Source: Paracentrotus lividus (lineage: Eukaryota; Echinodermata; Echinoidea; Camarodonta; Echinidae). Taken from it: a stretch of 64,000 nucleotides of DNA. Below are positions 1 through 12,913 of this stretch, piece after piece (positions within the stretch are counted from its first letter, which is position 1; each line of letters begins with the position of its first letter). A program made the translations under genes and the position numbers. A model generated the notes under the pieces. That model did no database searches and was not told the DNA's origin. It saw only the letters and a program-made list of their open reading frames with translations. Location of the stretch: contig CALNVZ010000174.1 of NCBI GenBank assembly GCA_940671915.1, positions 18,523,115 to 18,587,114 of the forward strand, written 5' to 3'.

Positions 1-1800
1 TTCGCACACGCCTATGTTTTTTCTCTTTTACCAGAATTTACATTATGGGATTCTAACCGTCAAAACATTTAAATTTACTTGTTTTCACGTCACATTTTTT
101 GTTTATTTATTATTATTATTTTTTTATTATTATGTTTTTTTTGGGCATTTCAAATTTATGTTCAACATATTAGCGGCCTCAAGTTGAGCTTACGCGTACG
201 GGCGCCAAGATGTACTGAACTTATGGGGGCTTCGAATTGAAGTTAAGGGGATGTCAAATCGATTTTAAAATTAGGGGCGCCAAATTGAGCTTACACTTAT
301 AGGGCGCCCAAATGATCTGAAACTAAGGGGCGCCGAATTTACCTGAAACTAAGGGGGCAACAAATAGGTTTTTAAAATATGGTCTCTATATAGATAGAGC
401 AAAATTTCAAAATTCATGCATCCGGGTCTGTATATACATAGCAAAATTTTCGCTCGCGCTTCGCGCTCGCATAATTTTTTTCCCCCAATGAATTATTACA
501 TTTTGTTCCTGAGGAACGCATGAAATGTCCTGTTTTCTAATCATTTGAATACATCAAAACTTCCGTTCATGCTTCGCGCTCGCCTGTGTTTTTCCTCTTA
601 CCAGAATTTACGTTATGGGATTCTTACTATCAAAACATTTCAATTTATTTGATTTCACGTTACATTCATTTTCGCATTTCAAATTGAGCTTAAACGTAGG
701 GGCGTCAAATTGACCTGAGACTTAGGGATGCCAAATTTATCTTAAACTTAGGCAATGTTAGGGGCTCCAACTTTATTTTGAACTTAGGGAGGTGTGCCGA
801 ATTTACCTGAAAGTAAGGGACAACAACTTGGTATTTAAAATATATTCTCTAAAATTTTTAAGTCCTCCTGGTCTGTATATAATACATAGCAAAATTTAGG
901 CTCGCGCTACGCGCTCGCATCATTTCGTTTCCCAAGGAGTTATTACATTGTGTTCCTGAGGAACGCATGCAATGCCATGTTTTCTCATCATTCAAAGACA
1001 TCAAAATTCCGCTCTCGCCTGTGTTTTTTCTCTGACCATAATTTGCATTATAGGATACTAATCATCAAGACATTTAAATTTATTTGAATTCACGTTACAT
1101 TTATTTTTGCATTTTCCCAGGGGCATCAAATCACCTAAATCGTACATGTATGGCGCCAATTCAAACTAACATTTAGGGGGCGCCAAATTGAGCTTAAACT
1201 TAGGGGCGCCAAATTTCTCTTAAACTTAGGGAGGGAAGCAGAAGGATAGATAAGCAGCCAGATAGATAGTTATTCATCTCTCTTTCATAATCCTGTAAAA
1301 TTACTGGGCATCATACGGTCTTTAAATTATGGAGGCCAAATTGATCCTAAACTTCAGGTCTCTATTACATAGAGCAAAAATTTCGATAGGGCTTCGCGCT
1401 CGCTTCATTTTCCAAAGAGTTATTACATTGTTTTCCTGAGGAATGCATAAAATGTCCCGTTTTCAGAGATTATTCCGATACACGCTCGCCTATTTTTTCG
1501 TTCTTGTAACCAGATTATGAGGATTCTGAACAACCAAACATTAATATACATATTTTGTTTGATTTCACATTACTTGATGGACAAATTTCACATGATTTTA
1601 TATGGCTTGCTATCAAATCGTTTTGATGGACAAATTCCAGCTCCCGTTCATATGATGTTCTGATGAAGAGCTAAACAAAATTGATACCCCTAATTGCTTA
1701 GAATTCTTTGCTTTCTGATCGTAAAGTAGAGGGGAAAAAATCTGATCGCGCTTCGCGCTCGTATTTAGAAATATTCGTTTTTTCATCTATAGCGGTAATA
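1..1800. repeat. Degenerate tandem array, unit about 440-570 bp
   Basis: Three to four diverged copies of one unit follow each other. Recognisable anchors are a TTCGCGCTCGC-type run followed by CTGTGTTTTTCCTC, an ACCAGAATTTACRTTATGGG-like stretch (near 1, 575, 1020 and 1490), a CCTGAGGAACGCATG stretch (near 510, 955 and 1435) and several GGGCGCCAAATTGAGC-like repeats (for example 275, 1185 and 1200). The array reaches almost to the first Cys-loop exon and sits where that gene's ligand-binding exons might be expected. A related fragment is at about 54310-54360. Confidence 0.75.
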
Positions 1801-2018
1801 ACTCATATATCTAGAAATTCTTTTCCATGAACTCACCATTTGCAAGTATTAAAAAAAAAAAAAAAAAACCTTCAAATAAATTATTCTTCAACATACATTT
1901 AAGCCGTAGGCCTATGTTTGCCTGGCGAGGGGGGGGGCGCCATATTTTGAAAAGTACACAGGGGCGCCAAATTCACGTCGGGCCCCCCGGGGTGCGAAAT
2001 CCTGGATACGCGCCTGCA

Positions 2019-2316
2019 AATGGCGTATGGAAGATCATCAATTATACCGTCAAAAAAGTGTATGTCCCCTACAGCTCTCATGATGAGACTTTTGCAGAGC
2101 TTCATTACCACATCACATTCAGACGGATTTCAAGAGTATTTTTCTTAAGCATAGTCATCCCATCAGTCCTTCTATCGCTATGTACCATGCTCATCTTCGT
2201 ACTGCCCCCAGAATCTGGTGAGAAGATCTCATTCGGTATCACCAATCTTCTAGCCATGGTGCTCTTTCAGGAGACTGTTCGATCCGCTATGCCACCTACG
2301 GGCTCTCCTATTCTCG
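2019..2316 (+). CDS. Cys-loop ligand-gated ion channel, exon with pre-M1, M1 and M2
   Basis: This exon encodes part of a nicotinic-receptor-like subunit, a pentameric ion channel of the plasma membrane opened by a small ligand. It reads NGVW (the family's NGEW position), then the loop-C region, the HYHITFRR segment that leads into M1, a hydrophobic M1 with the usual proline, and the M2 pore helix opening with PPESGEK. The glutamate before M2 argues for a cation channel, and the 9' leucine gate is kept. Unusual points: loop C has YSSHD where alpha subunits have two adjacent cysteines, 7' is Asn, and the outer-ring 20' Glu is replaced by Ser. The 3' boundary is CTCG|GTAATT, phase 1. The 5' boundary is uncertain because repeat-like DNA adjoins it; the reading frame is open further upstream, but that part is not convincing protein. 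Confidence 0.85.
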
Positions 2317-2624
2317 GTAATTATAGGTGTCATATTTGTGACTCCTATATCCTATGTCTTTGTTCTATAAGTGTTCAGAAAAATGATTTACTACCTTTTA
2401 ATTCTTGTGAACAATATTAGCCTCCGCAAACCTTTAACCTTATTTCATAATGAAGAATAACTGTATTGCGTATAAAGAAAATGACTGCTCATGAGGCCGA
2501 TTGTGGAAGCTATCATTCCGTAGGTCTTTTTCATACCGCCCTTTAGAAGGGCGGTATGAAAAGCACCGAGGAAATCATAGTGTCCTCGGTCGTCCGAATA
2601 TAGAGCAGTCAATATTTTGATATA

Positions 2625-3000
2625 CAGTGGTGGCCAAAATCATTAGAACACCAAGCATATTTAAATGATTTTAGTTATTTTCATTCAGTAGACCATTTAA
2701 ATACCTAAAAATAGATAAAAAGGTTGGAATGTCTCCGAAAGTCATCATTATGCTTTAAAAAAAAAAATACCAAAGCCATGCGTTGGGAACTCGCCCCAAA
2801 GTCGCCCTTTTTTGTTTTTTTTTGTTTTGTTTTGTTTTTTTTAATCTAAAAATCTTACCCCTAACAGGATCAAAGTGTCATAACGTTAAAAATTTTAAGA
2901 CTCTCACTCAAAAAGTATATATTTTCTGAAAGGCAATTTCCCGAGGATGTCAAAAATGGAATTCATAATAAGGTAGGGTGAAAAGGTAACATCTTATGTG
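2625..3000. mobile_element. Tc1/mariner-type MITE, truncated copy in the M2-M3 intron
   Basis: The left end CAGTGGTGGCCAAAAT is preceded by TA (2623-2624), which is the classic end of Tc1-like elements. The interior (AACTCGCCCC, GGATCAAAGTGTC and similar stretches) matches 34163-34904, where the opposite terminus is present. No right terminus is seen here, so the 3' limit is approximate. Confidence 0.7.
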
Positions 3001-3477
3001 GGGGTTTTTAAATTATTTTTTGAGGGGCCCCACATTTTTCATTCAGAGCCCCTATTTAAGGGACCCTTTACTTTTCACCATATTTTAATTGCTTATGAAA
3101 TTTCCTTTAAAATATTTGTATTTATAAGTACATTTCTTCGTTTCGATAAAAAATATTCTTAACCTTTTATTGGTCCGGTTATTTTGGTTAAGAGGGGTTA
3201 GGGGTGATAATATCACAGGGTTTGATAGTAAACTTTGGCAGTAAGTGAAAACTCTGAGGCATGTTAGACGGAACTTCACCGTGTCACATGATGTGATCTT
3301 GACCAATCAGTGATTAGAATCTTAGTATGAGGTACATGTATATAGTACCTTATCGATACATTTGCATATGCAACAAAATATAATTAACATGATTGATCGA
3401 TCGCTATCAGGATTTTCGACTTAAAATTATCATCTGAATCCATGTTCTGCTTATATTCAAATTTCTTTTATTTTCAG

Positions 3478-3881
3478 CCAATTACATTTGTGTAATGGTT
3501 ATTATAGCATGCACATCCCTGCTCGTGGAGGCAGTGGTTCTGCACATGTACAACCTTGGAAACGCTAGAGACGTGCCAACATGGATGCAACGCTTGTTCA
3601 TTAGAGACCCACGGAGATCTGTATTCTGTCAAAGCAAAGTATCTGAACTTGATACTCACCGCAAGAACGGAACAGTGGCTAACAACCCAGATGATAATGA
3701 CGATTTGGAACAGGAACTTCATGAAGATGAGCTCAAAACTCAACACTGGCCAAATAATGACGAAATTTGGAAAATGGTAGCATTATCTTTAGAAAAGAAA
3801 TCTGCTGTCATAACGATTTGTGTAATAGTTGGCAATATTGTGTGTACTACTTTGCAGATAGCCATATTATCCTTGATTTAG
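3478..3881 (+). CDS. Cys-loop ligand-gated ion channel, last exon (M3, cytoplasmic loop, M4, stop)
   Basis: The exon follows a good acceptor (TTTTATTTTCAG) and joins in phase 1 to the previous exon, giving an ILANY junction equivalent to the family's LIGKY. M3 follows (about residues 4-26), then a short cytoplasmic loop of about 70 residues rich in Asp, Glu and Asn, then DEIWKMVALSLEKK, which matches the amphipathic lead-in to M4, and a hydrophobic M4 that runs nearly to the TAG stop at 3879-3881. The loop is short compared with many vertebrate neuronal subunits. The next gene on the right is on the opposite strand and convergent. The subunit class cannot be fixed without the ligand-binding domain. 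Confidence 0.88.
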
Positions 3882-4967
3882 TTCTCATCTTACCAGATAC
3901 ATGTAGAGTGGTCATAATGCAAGGTGATAGGTCAACTGACGATCGTTTGCCGGTCAAGGGACCCAAAATTCAACGTTTAAAATGTACTTTTAGATACAGC
4001 TCACAATTTAGTTTACATTATATTATACCGTTCCAGATTTCTTCCCGTATTATTTTCTCCTTATGACAATAATAATTCATGATTTATGTTTCTCATGCAA
4101 ATGAATGCTAAAAAAGTCCTTTTAATTTCCTTAAATTATTGTTGTACATATATCATTACTGATATCATTTTGAGCCCTTAAATATACGGTTATAAATAGT
4201 GCATGTATTGTTTGTTTAAAACTGCAGGGCTCCTTACGGCAATGTACGGATAGCAGTTTTAACTGAGAATAACCTGTATAGATAGAACTGGAAAACAATT
4301 CGAAAAGTGTATTGTAATTGCGATTACCAAAAAATGCAATTACTGATACTGTATGTACACTCCCTGATCATAAGTATTGCAACATAGCTAAAACAAGTCA
4401 TGTAAAATGTGTGTATATTTTAAAATTCGTAAATCTTGATGGCCCGAGATTTGTCGAATACTTTTGTATATTCTGAAAGAGGATACTTGTCCCTTTACAT
4501 TCCTGGGAGCAGTAAATACTCAGACGGGGGCATTTTTGTGCTTTTTGTTTTATTTTTTGAATAATCGTTTACAAATCGAAGTAAACTCTAAAAAGTCATC
4601 TATATTCCTCCAGAAATAGAGGCATAACTTAAAATTGTGATTACATTTCGAAGAAATAAAGAAGACCAGAAATTATAGTTCTGCAACATTAAAAAAAAAA
4701 ATAAAACAGGCTAACAACACACAACACTCCCCCCCCCCGAAAAAAAAAAACAAAAAAAAAACAGAGTTTTCAGAGGGTTTATGGTTAAGTAATCATGTCT
4801 GATAGTTAAAAAAAAAACATCGAAATTAATAACATTGTGAAAATGGTCGAGTCCTTGGATTTTGAATATTTAGACTGTCCTGACTGTCGTTTGCTGAATG
4901 GAAGATTGTGAAACTATTACCAAGATTTGTCTTAACTATATTGTATTGATAAAATATGCTCTTGTTA

Positions 4968-5657
4968 GGGGGCCGTCACACTGAGGTCGTTCTATAACGT
5001 TCTTGCCCGTTTTTGCCCGTTTAAAAAAAAAAATGCTGAACGGGCTTTGGTCGGGTTGGAACTTATAACTTTGAAAAATAATTTCTTGAATACGATGCTA
5101 GGCAGTTCATAAATAGTTCTCGTTACGTCAATTCCGTCTTTATCGCGTCCGCAATACGTTGTTATCCAGTTCAGAACGAGTAAACTGCTCGTTCACTCTA
5201 TACCGTTCGTAGCACGTCCAAACGGTCACTAAAAGTGCCTATGCGCAGCATGATAAAAGTTAGGTACCACGTTCGTAGTACGTCCTTCTCGTTCAGAGTA
5301 AGTCCTACCCGTTTAAGGAACGTTGTCACGACGTTTAATTTTAGAATTTGAATAATTAATATACAATGCTCGTTTGTATGACGTCCTAGCACATCTTTAG
5401 AACGATTTAAGTACGGCAATTTCGTTTGTAGTACGTCCATCTCGTTTCAGGTACGTTGCCACCCCGTTAAATTTTAGGACGAGATGGGCGCCCGATTTTT
5501 TTTAACACTTTTTTGGAAATCCGACTGAGCTAGTCCATGAAGTTCGTAAACAGATCGTAAGAAGTATTTACTACGTCCACTCAGTTTACACACAGACTAT
5601 GCCCGTTCGGCAAAAGTTGCAAGGACGTAGTAGGAACGAGCTCAGTGTGACGGGGGT
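4968..5657. mobile_element. Inverted-repeat element with internal CGTTCGTAGTACGTCC motifs
   Basis: The ends GGGGGCCGTCACACTGAG and GCTCAGTGTGACGGGGG are inverted copies. The interior contains recurring CGTTCGTAGYACGTCC-type motifs (near 5208, 5270 and 5426) and CpG-rich words unlike the AT-rich surroundings. There is no transposase frame, so it is a non-autonomous element of unknown superfamily. Confidence 0.7.
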
Positions 5658-6628
5658 ATAAGCTATAACCATCCTCGCCGGGTCAAGTTCAGTGCAGTTC
5701 AGTCAAGTTAATCTTTCATATTTTAAACATTGCACATTCAAAATATTTGTAATAATTATTTCAAACGGAAAACATGATGAAAGCAACAATTTAAAGATAA
5801 TAAAAATTTATACATGATTATCAGTACATGTTTAACATGTTTAACATCCTTCTAGCAAGCGAGATCTTTAGCTTTATACCATAGAGTTAACTCTGTGCTT
5901 TATACTCTCTTTAGCTCGAATAATATGATTGAAAATGATTGACACTGAAAATGACTAGAAGTATACTCATTAACCTAAAAGCGTGTGGTCTAATGAAGCG
6001 TTAGGAAGATCATAGGGAGAATCATGTTATACACCATCAAATATGTCCACACTTGAGATTAAAAACGTGATGCTTTGTAATGTAAATGTACTGGAGCAGG
6101 AGCAATATGGCTGCCAGGGAGTTATTAACAAACATTGCGATGTACTCTCATCAGTACCTGATCCAGTTAGAATATTGAAATTGAGTGTAAATGGATTGGA
6201 CTGATTAGAGTGGCATTAGTCCTACAGATTGTGGCACGCAGGTTAAGGCAAACTTTAGTCGTCGTTGGTCAGCTTCCTCCAGCTTGATTTTTATCCTTGG
6301 TGAGGTCTTTAAGTCTCCAGGGGGACATGCAAACATCGAATTTAAAAGTGCGACAAGGGTGCAGGGCCCTGTGAACTCATTTTTTTTTTTTTTTTTTTTT
6401 TTGTTGGGGGGGGGGGGGATGCGCAGGGTAATAAATTTGCAATAATTTTTTGTTTTTAATCTCTGCCAGAAAATTTTACAATCTGACAATTATTGATTTA
6501 TGATGCATAATACTTATTTATATACATATTTTTTTCCATGGACTAAACGGCTAGAAGAGATGTATAGAAGTATGATACTCTTTTGAATGAAGAATTGTGC
6601 ATTCTCAGCATTGGGTCTTACTCGTATA

Positions 6629-7519
6629 GGGAGACTGGCGGTATATTATGGCCCCCTTTTTCACATTTCCTTATTACTACCATTAAATGAAAAGTCCATA
6701 TGATATTCTAATTATGTAAAAATACAGTCAATCTATATACCTATAATATACAAAAAGAAATTATAAACCTGCTACTTCTCATTTGCCAATTAATTACCCA
6801 TTATGTTAACAACTTTGGTGGGGGCCATAATTACCCCACGGGTTGGGGTATTTATGGCCCCTATTGTAATGACTGTATGAATTCAAAGATATTATGCCTA
6901 ATTAAATGGTAATGTATAATAATGTTGTTGGTATTCCTAATACACTTATCAACCACCAACAATGATTTAGTCAAAATTGCTTCAGCCACAAATGTTGAAA
7001 TTTTGCAATCAAAGCAATACATATATATATGTACAAAATCGTACAAGTTAATGTCCCCACTCTACGCTTATCTGCGCTTAAACACTGTTTATGCATCTGC
7101 GGGGCCATAATTACCCCAAATGACATTTTCAATTTGATCCCCCTTTTCAGCTCTACATTTGAAGATATTCAGTGTGGAGTGTTTCTTTGTTTTTTTACTT
7201 CGCCTATTGTTTCAGTTTCAATCAAATTTTCATCTTAAACTGATTAATTTAATGATATCACACCCCACATAAAAAAGCAGACTATGCCACTTTCCAACAA
7301 ACAAGAATTGTAATGCCGTACATTTATAGGCTCCCCTAAGCCACAAAATTTCATGATAAATGGCTGTATTTTTCTCATATATGATAGTACGGCGTAAGAG
7401 TATTAGCTAGGGCTGTGTAAAATTAAGATTATACATTGTGTAATGCAGCAAAGAATTATAAGCTCTCAAAGGCAAAGGGGCCATAATTACCCCAGGGCCA
7501 TAATTACCCCAGTCTCCCC
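6629..7519. mobile_element. TIR element, GGGGAGACTGG / GGGGTAATTATGG family
   Basis: The left end reads TA then GGGAGACTGG followed by TATTATGGCCCC. The right end has two GGGCCATAATTACCCC copies followed by AGTCTCCCC then TA. Further GGGGCCATAAT motifs lie inside (about 6822, 6850 and 7102). There is no long ORF. The ends are related to those of the element at 31815-32634. Confidence 0.72.
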
Positions 7520-8123
7520 TACATGTATTTTATCTTATAGTAAACTTAGTTAGAGATGGAGTACGACAAGACACAGAAGAAAATACACACTGAGAGGTCC
7601 AATGAAAGTTTATGTCATTGACACATTTACTTGGTAAGTGCCCAAGAATACAATTCAATTCAAACAATAAATATCTCATTAACTCTGATTAAATTCGAAA
7701 TCTTCAAAATATCGAAGTCAAAAGTGACAAGTCGAATTATTTGATAATCATTATTATTCTTTCTTATTTTGTTCTTGGCTAAGACAAATACGGCATACAA
7801 AGAAAAGGCAACATCAAGCAAATCAAACTTCTCAATTTTCTCTCGTGTGTCGGTAAATGGTACTCAGTGGCAAAGAAAAAAAAAACACCAAAATATATTT
7901 TCTCTGTCATTTTTATCTCGACATGGGATAATAATTCTACATTTTAGTATAACTTTAGCTTTATTAACACACCTTTAATCATTAACAAAAAGATACAAGT
8001 GAACTGAAAGCATACGGTCTCGAATATTTGGCTTTTCAATCTGATAAAATATTGCTAAACATAAATAAATCTAAATCGAGAATAATATGTAGGAAAGGGA
8101 AACTAACTATTGGTAAGCATGTG

Positions 8124-8390
8124 TGACGCATCACACCAAAATCAGACACAAGTCGCCGAACAAATTCAGCACAGTGTCGAGGAAATCGGCAAAATAATTT
8201 GACAAAATTTTGTCTTATTTGGGCTGAAATATATTTTTGATTTTCTGAATAGTCAATGTTTCTTGTATGCTCTGCAAAAATATTGAGTAGAAATGATTAG
8301 GGGAAAGCCTTTAAAAATGGATTGTTTTGTTGCAATCTTTGACTCTTTTCTGGCGACTTGTGTCTGATTTCGATATAATGAGTCACATAT
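8124..8390. repeat. Foldback repeat with ATCAGACACAAGTCGCC arms
   Basis: ATCAGACACAAGTCGCC near 8141 is repeated in inverse as GGCGACTTGTGTCTGAT near 8353. Weaker symmetry extends outward to GTGACGCAT / GAGTCAC. The arms enclose about 195 bp. Confidence 0.5.
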
Positions 8391-10224
8391 ACCAACCAAA
8401 TAAATAAACATGAGACAACAAACAAAATAGCAACATAGGAATGTAAATTTAAGTAAATGAACCGAACGGTAGGGAATGTTAATAACATACATCCGTCTCA
8501 TTCTTAACAATATGGTGGAATGTCTTTTTTTTCTCGAATATAAACAAGATGCCTTGATAAAAAACAGGAATATAAAAGAGTACTTCTGCTCAGAGAAAAA
8601 TAGATTGTCATAAAAGCAGAGAAAGTATTGAGACCTATAAACATCTTTTCTTTCTAGACAATCGTACAAATATCTACTAAGGGTTATCAATCATTTTATA
8701 GAACAATAAAAAGTGAAAACACTGCCTCTTTATAACAATGGAAATTGAAAACGACACCCCACTATTCACCAATCATTTTGTATATTTTTATATGCTAAAT
8801 TCCCAACATGGGCAAGAAAATTAAATTGTTGTATTTCCTAGTGCCTTGATTAAATATTTATGTGATATATGAGCCATTTGTGTTTGAAAATAGGGCGAAA
8901 GGGATTTTTGATAAAAAATTTTGTATAAAATTTTATTGATTTGTTTCAAAATAATAATTTGTTGTCAGAAAATTTTCTTGGTGGAACTTCAATTTGTCAA
9001 ACACCAGTGATTTTCTTTGTTTCATATTTCATCCAATAATCCATGGTTCTCTTACAAGTTATCAGATTTTTCTCAGATTTTTATTATTTTTTCATTATCC
9101 GCCTTCATTGGTCTTTACAAGCAAATTTACTTTCACCCGTAGTACTGAAGTACTTATTAAAAACTGATAAAATGTATTAGGAATGCCATAACTATTCTTG
9201 CTTCTAAAATCACATCTGGAACTGTATCGATAAACATTATTTCATATCTTGAAATAAATATATAAATGAAATAGATATACTGGTTAGACCCATACATACA
9301 AGTAATAGCGATGTCATCTCCTACATCCTGTGTGTAAACATTGTGCATTTAAAGTTACACCGAAATTAATAGACAAGATCTGAAATTGAATTTATTTTTA
9401 TTCCTTCCAGATGACAATTCTGTCTTTTGATACTTTATATCTAGTGCGGATTTTTTTTTAAACTCCATAAATGTAATATCTCCATTAATATCAGCATACA
9501 CTACTTTTTAAAGACAGATAACATCTTATAACATCACTTTGAGTACTCGTAATTATTATGACCATACTAGAAACAAAATGGATACAAAAAGAATCGTCGC
9601 ATGGTTTGTAACTAAAGAGGCAATTTTTTTTTACATGCATGTTCTTCCATGATGTATTGGCTATGATTAATGTTTCTGGGAAGTTGTACGAATATTTTTT
9701 TTTCCTAAAAGATCAGAGTAGTACTATGTTCCAATTTCACAGCAATGATACAAGTATAGTCGGCTTAGTTGATGTAAGGAAACCCAGATACTTTAGTTCC
9801 CGTCAGTAAGTTTACTTTTTATGCAGTTTTATTGTAAGAACAATTTTTAACGACAGAAGCGATTCGTAAGCAATCGATACAAAATTAAATTTAAAATGTC
9901 ACAGGTATAATCAAATAGAATATGTGTATATATGTCAAAAGTAGGAGATCTAATGGTAATATACTGAGAGGATTTTCGTATAGTCAATAAAGCATCGAAA
10001 ACCTTCCCGCACACAAAATGAAAAATATTGCATTAAGGCACACCGTTATATTCACACAATTTTGTCTATTGTAACGTGAGCAATCTATCTATAGAGTATA
10101 CATAAATATTGTTCTACACAATTTTTTTTTCATTGAAATGTGGTATAAAAGGCAATGTTTGGGAGAATGATTTATCAAATTCCTTCGAATTTAAAAAGAA
10201 TATATGGAATAACAAATTGGACAC

Positions 10225-10765
10225 TTGATTAAGACTCAAATGAGAAGTTCACTCTGTTTTCTCAAAAGAAAAACAAAGAAAAAAAAGAAAAGAATATGAA
10301 TGATTTTTAAATGAAAACTCACCGAAGAGTAACAAAGTTGTGGATGTTTAGAATTTTCATTTTATGACGTCACTTGCGAACTGCTCTCCCATTATGTTGT
10401 GTAATGTAAATTCCATAAATTGCCATTATTCAGAATTATGTTATTTATTTCAAATATGCTTGTAAGTTGCGATATAGCATAAAAACTTGGTTGTTATTAA
10501 TGCCTCTACGAAAAAGATCTATTCCTACTGAAAAACAGTTATGTAAAGAGGACAAATTTATGGAATTTATGTACTCAACATAATATGGAAGAGTATGCTT
10601 GGAAGTGACGTCACAAAATCACGACTTTCTTATATTCATAACTTCATTATTCTTTGATGGATTTTATTTAAACATTCACTCATATTTTCTTTTCTTTTTT
10701 CTGTTCATTTTATAAAACCAATCAAAATCTCATGATGAACTTCCCTTTTAAACAATATATATCAC
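10225..10765. repeat. Long foldback MITE with a TGACGTCAC in each arm
   Basis: The arms are roughly complementary: GAGAAGTTCA near 10241 against TGAACTTCCC near 10736, and stretches around ATTCCATAAATT near 10410 against AATTTATGGAAT near 10555. Each arm carries TGACGTCAC (10375 and 10606). The GGGAAGTTCA-type terminus is common to invertebrate MITEs. No coding capacity. Confidence 0.55.
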
Positions 10766-12913
10766 AAACCTCGATTGGTCGATTTAGGGGTCTTTCTCGA
10801 AGTTTGGCTGTTTAAAAAAAATATGCAATCAGTTACAATTGACATATGCTGAAATCAATTCAGAGAAGGGAAGTTGGGATTATTATTTTATATTTTTCAC
10901 CAAAAAAAAAAAATCAATAGCCTGTCAACGTTACGAAGTATACACGTTTTTTCTTTCATTTTATAAAAACAATATAGGTTCTGTCACTAATGAGCAGTAT
11001 ATATTTGTCTTCAGTAAAAATCTTTTTTTTATCTATCCATTTTAAGACAAGTATTGTAAAGCAGTTAATAAACCACTGATGTAATGTAAACATGGCCCAA
11101 CTAAATGAAATATTTCTTTTTTCCATTCGGAGCTTGATGAATAATTTCATAGTGTTTGATCTAATTTGAACAGCAGTTAATGATTATTCGTAGTATTAAT
11201 CAACTGAACACCCAGTCCCAGTAGTTTTGTTTTTTGTTTTAATTATGTATTATAAATATCATGTACGGTAGAACTAATCTTGTAAGTACTGCAACAACGC
11301 TAGAGGACAATGAAATGTATTTGTCACTTAAATATATGATGATAGCGATGATATAAGAATGAAAAGTTGTATATCTTTAAGGCTATATTTCTATTTACAT
11401 AGATATAAACTCTAAATATTGCGCAAGTTGTGAAATAATCTGAATACGACATAATTCATGATGAAAATTACCATTCCCGTTGCCAATGTCGACATAAAAA
11501 CACTATAAATATTTACAAGACCATCTTCAACTTAGACGGACGAATGTTGTGTAAAGCTTGTAGAATGATTTAAAAACCTGAAAGTAATCACCACAATCAA
11601 TCTCATATGAATTCAAGACAAAAGAGAGATACATAATGATCATTCCATAAAGTATATTAAATATTCGTTTAAATTTTTTATTAGTAGCGGACATCCCGAT
11701 ATAGTATAAAATATTGATAATCTGTAAGTGCAAACGCAATGTGTATGTACAACATGTATAGGCGATATAAACAAAGCAGTAAACATATGGAATACTTAAT
11801 TCCATTTGTTTTGACACTTGATTGTTTCTTATCTTCTCTATGTGCATAAATTACGAGATGAAAGATCGATAGTTTCATTATCTAGACAAAAACCCACCAA
11901 ATCGTTCGATTCCTAAAATGAAATACAGTAGGCCTATAAGTAGGAATCTATTATAATCTGATATAATCTGACTCCAAGAATAACTTTATCTCTTTTGTTT
12001 GTATCTTATTCTTGGAGAAATAACGACGATATGCTGTTGCACCCAAATCTTGAGCTTAAAGCCCCCGTTTATTCATTTTTTTTTCAAAACGCATTTATGA
12101 CATACATGTATGTTTGTGCAAATTATAATCGAGTCTATCTCTTGTGCATCTTGAATAATCTTGAATATAAAAGTACAAACCATCTTCATCACTCCAAATC
12201 TTAACGGAATATAGTTTCCATTAAAAGCGAAATAAGTGAACACAAAAGACATGATTATATTACATTATTTTTTTTTATATAATATATATCTATCGACCGT
12301 ATGTACATAACTTTCTCAAGCTTCTAAAATAGAAAAATAAATCTTAACAAAGAGGTCGATATTTAGCCTTCGATTGACAAAGAAAGCCCAAGTCTGTTTA
12401 TATCTTTATTTGTGTAGTTTTTGTTGTAGATTTGTATCTGCAGCACGTCATTGGTTTGTTCTGAAGTAGCCATGGTAATGAATAATTATTGGGAAGGACG
12501 CTTTTTTATTTAAAGGTTAAACAGTGGGTTTCGGTATTGGGTAAAATACCGTTGTCAATCAATATCTAATCAACTGAAATACCACTAATTCGTTATTTAA
12601 ACATGATTTCTAATGATATAACCTTTTTGTTGACCAACTGCTGTGAAAGTTTGGGCCTTCCTTTTTACATTGAATAACTGCAGTTTAAATCAAACGCAGC
12701 AATCAACGTAATTTATTATACCGATAACCTGGCTAGTTAATTGTGATTGAATTCAATCTCAGAAACAATGTCCAATAAGACAAATTACAATTTCAGAATT
12801 ATCGTATCCATGACTTTCCATGTTAACACCATGTTCCGCATATTGCACAGTATATTTTCAAAGAATAGCTAGATTCCCTATGGGCTCTCGATACAACCGT
12901 TTTTAAATAACTT

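Larger units (their letters stand above)
3882..12913. other. Intergenic interval between the two convergent genes
   Basis: No convincing coding exon on either strand. It is very AT-rich with homopolymer runs (4690-4760 and a T/G run near 6380-6418). Recognisable content is limited to the inverted-repeat elements listed separately at 4968-5657, 6629-7519, 8124-8390 and 10225-10765. The 3' untranslated regions of both genes must end here. On the minus strand an AATAAA-like signal lies near 12505, but no polyadenylation site can be assigned. Confidence 0.6.

Noticed and set aside
1..1800. CRISPR-like array at the left edge
   Set aside because: The units are hundreds of bases long and diverged, and the DNA is clearly animal with introns.
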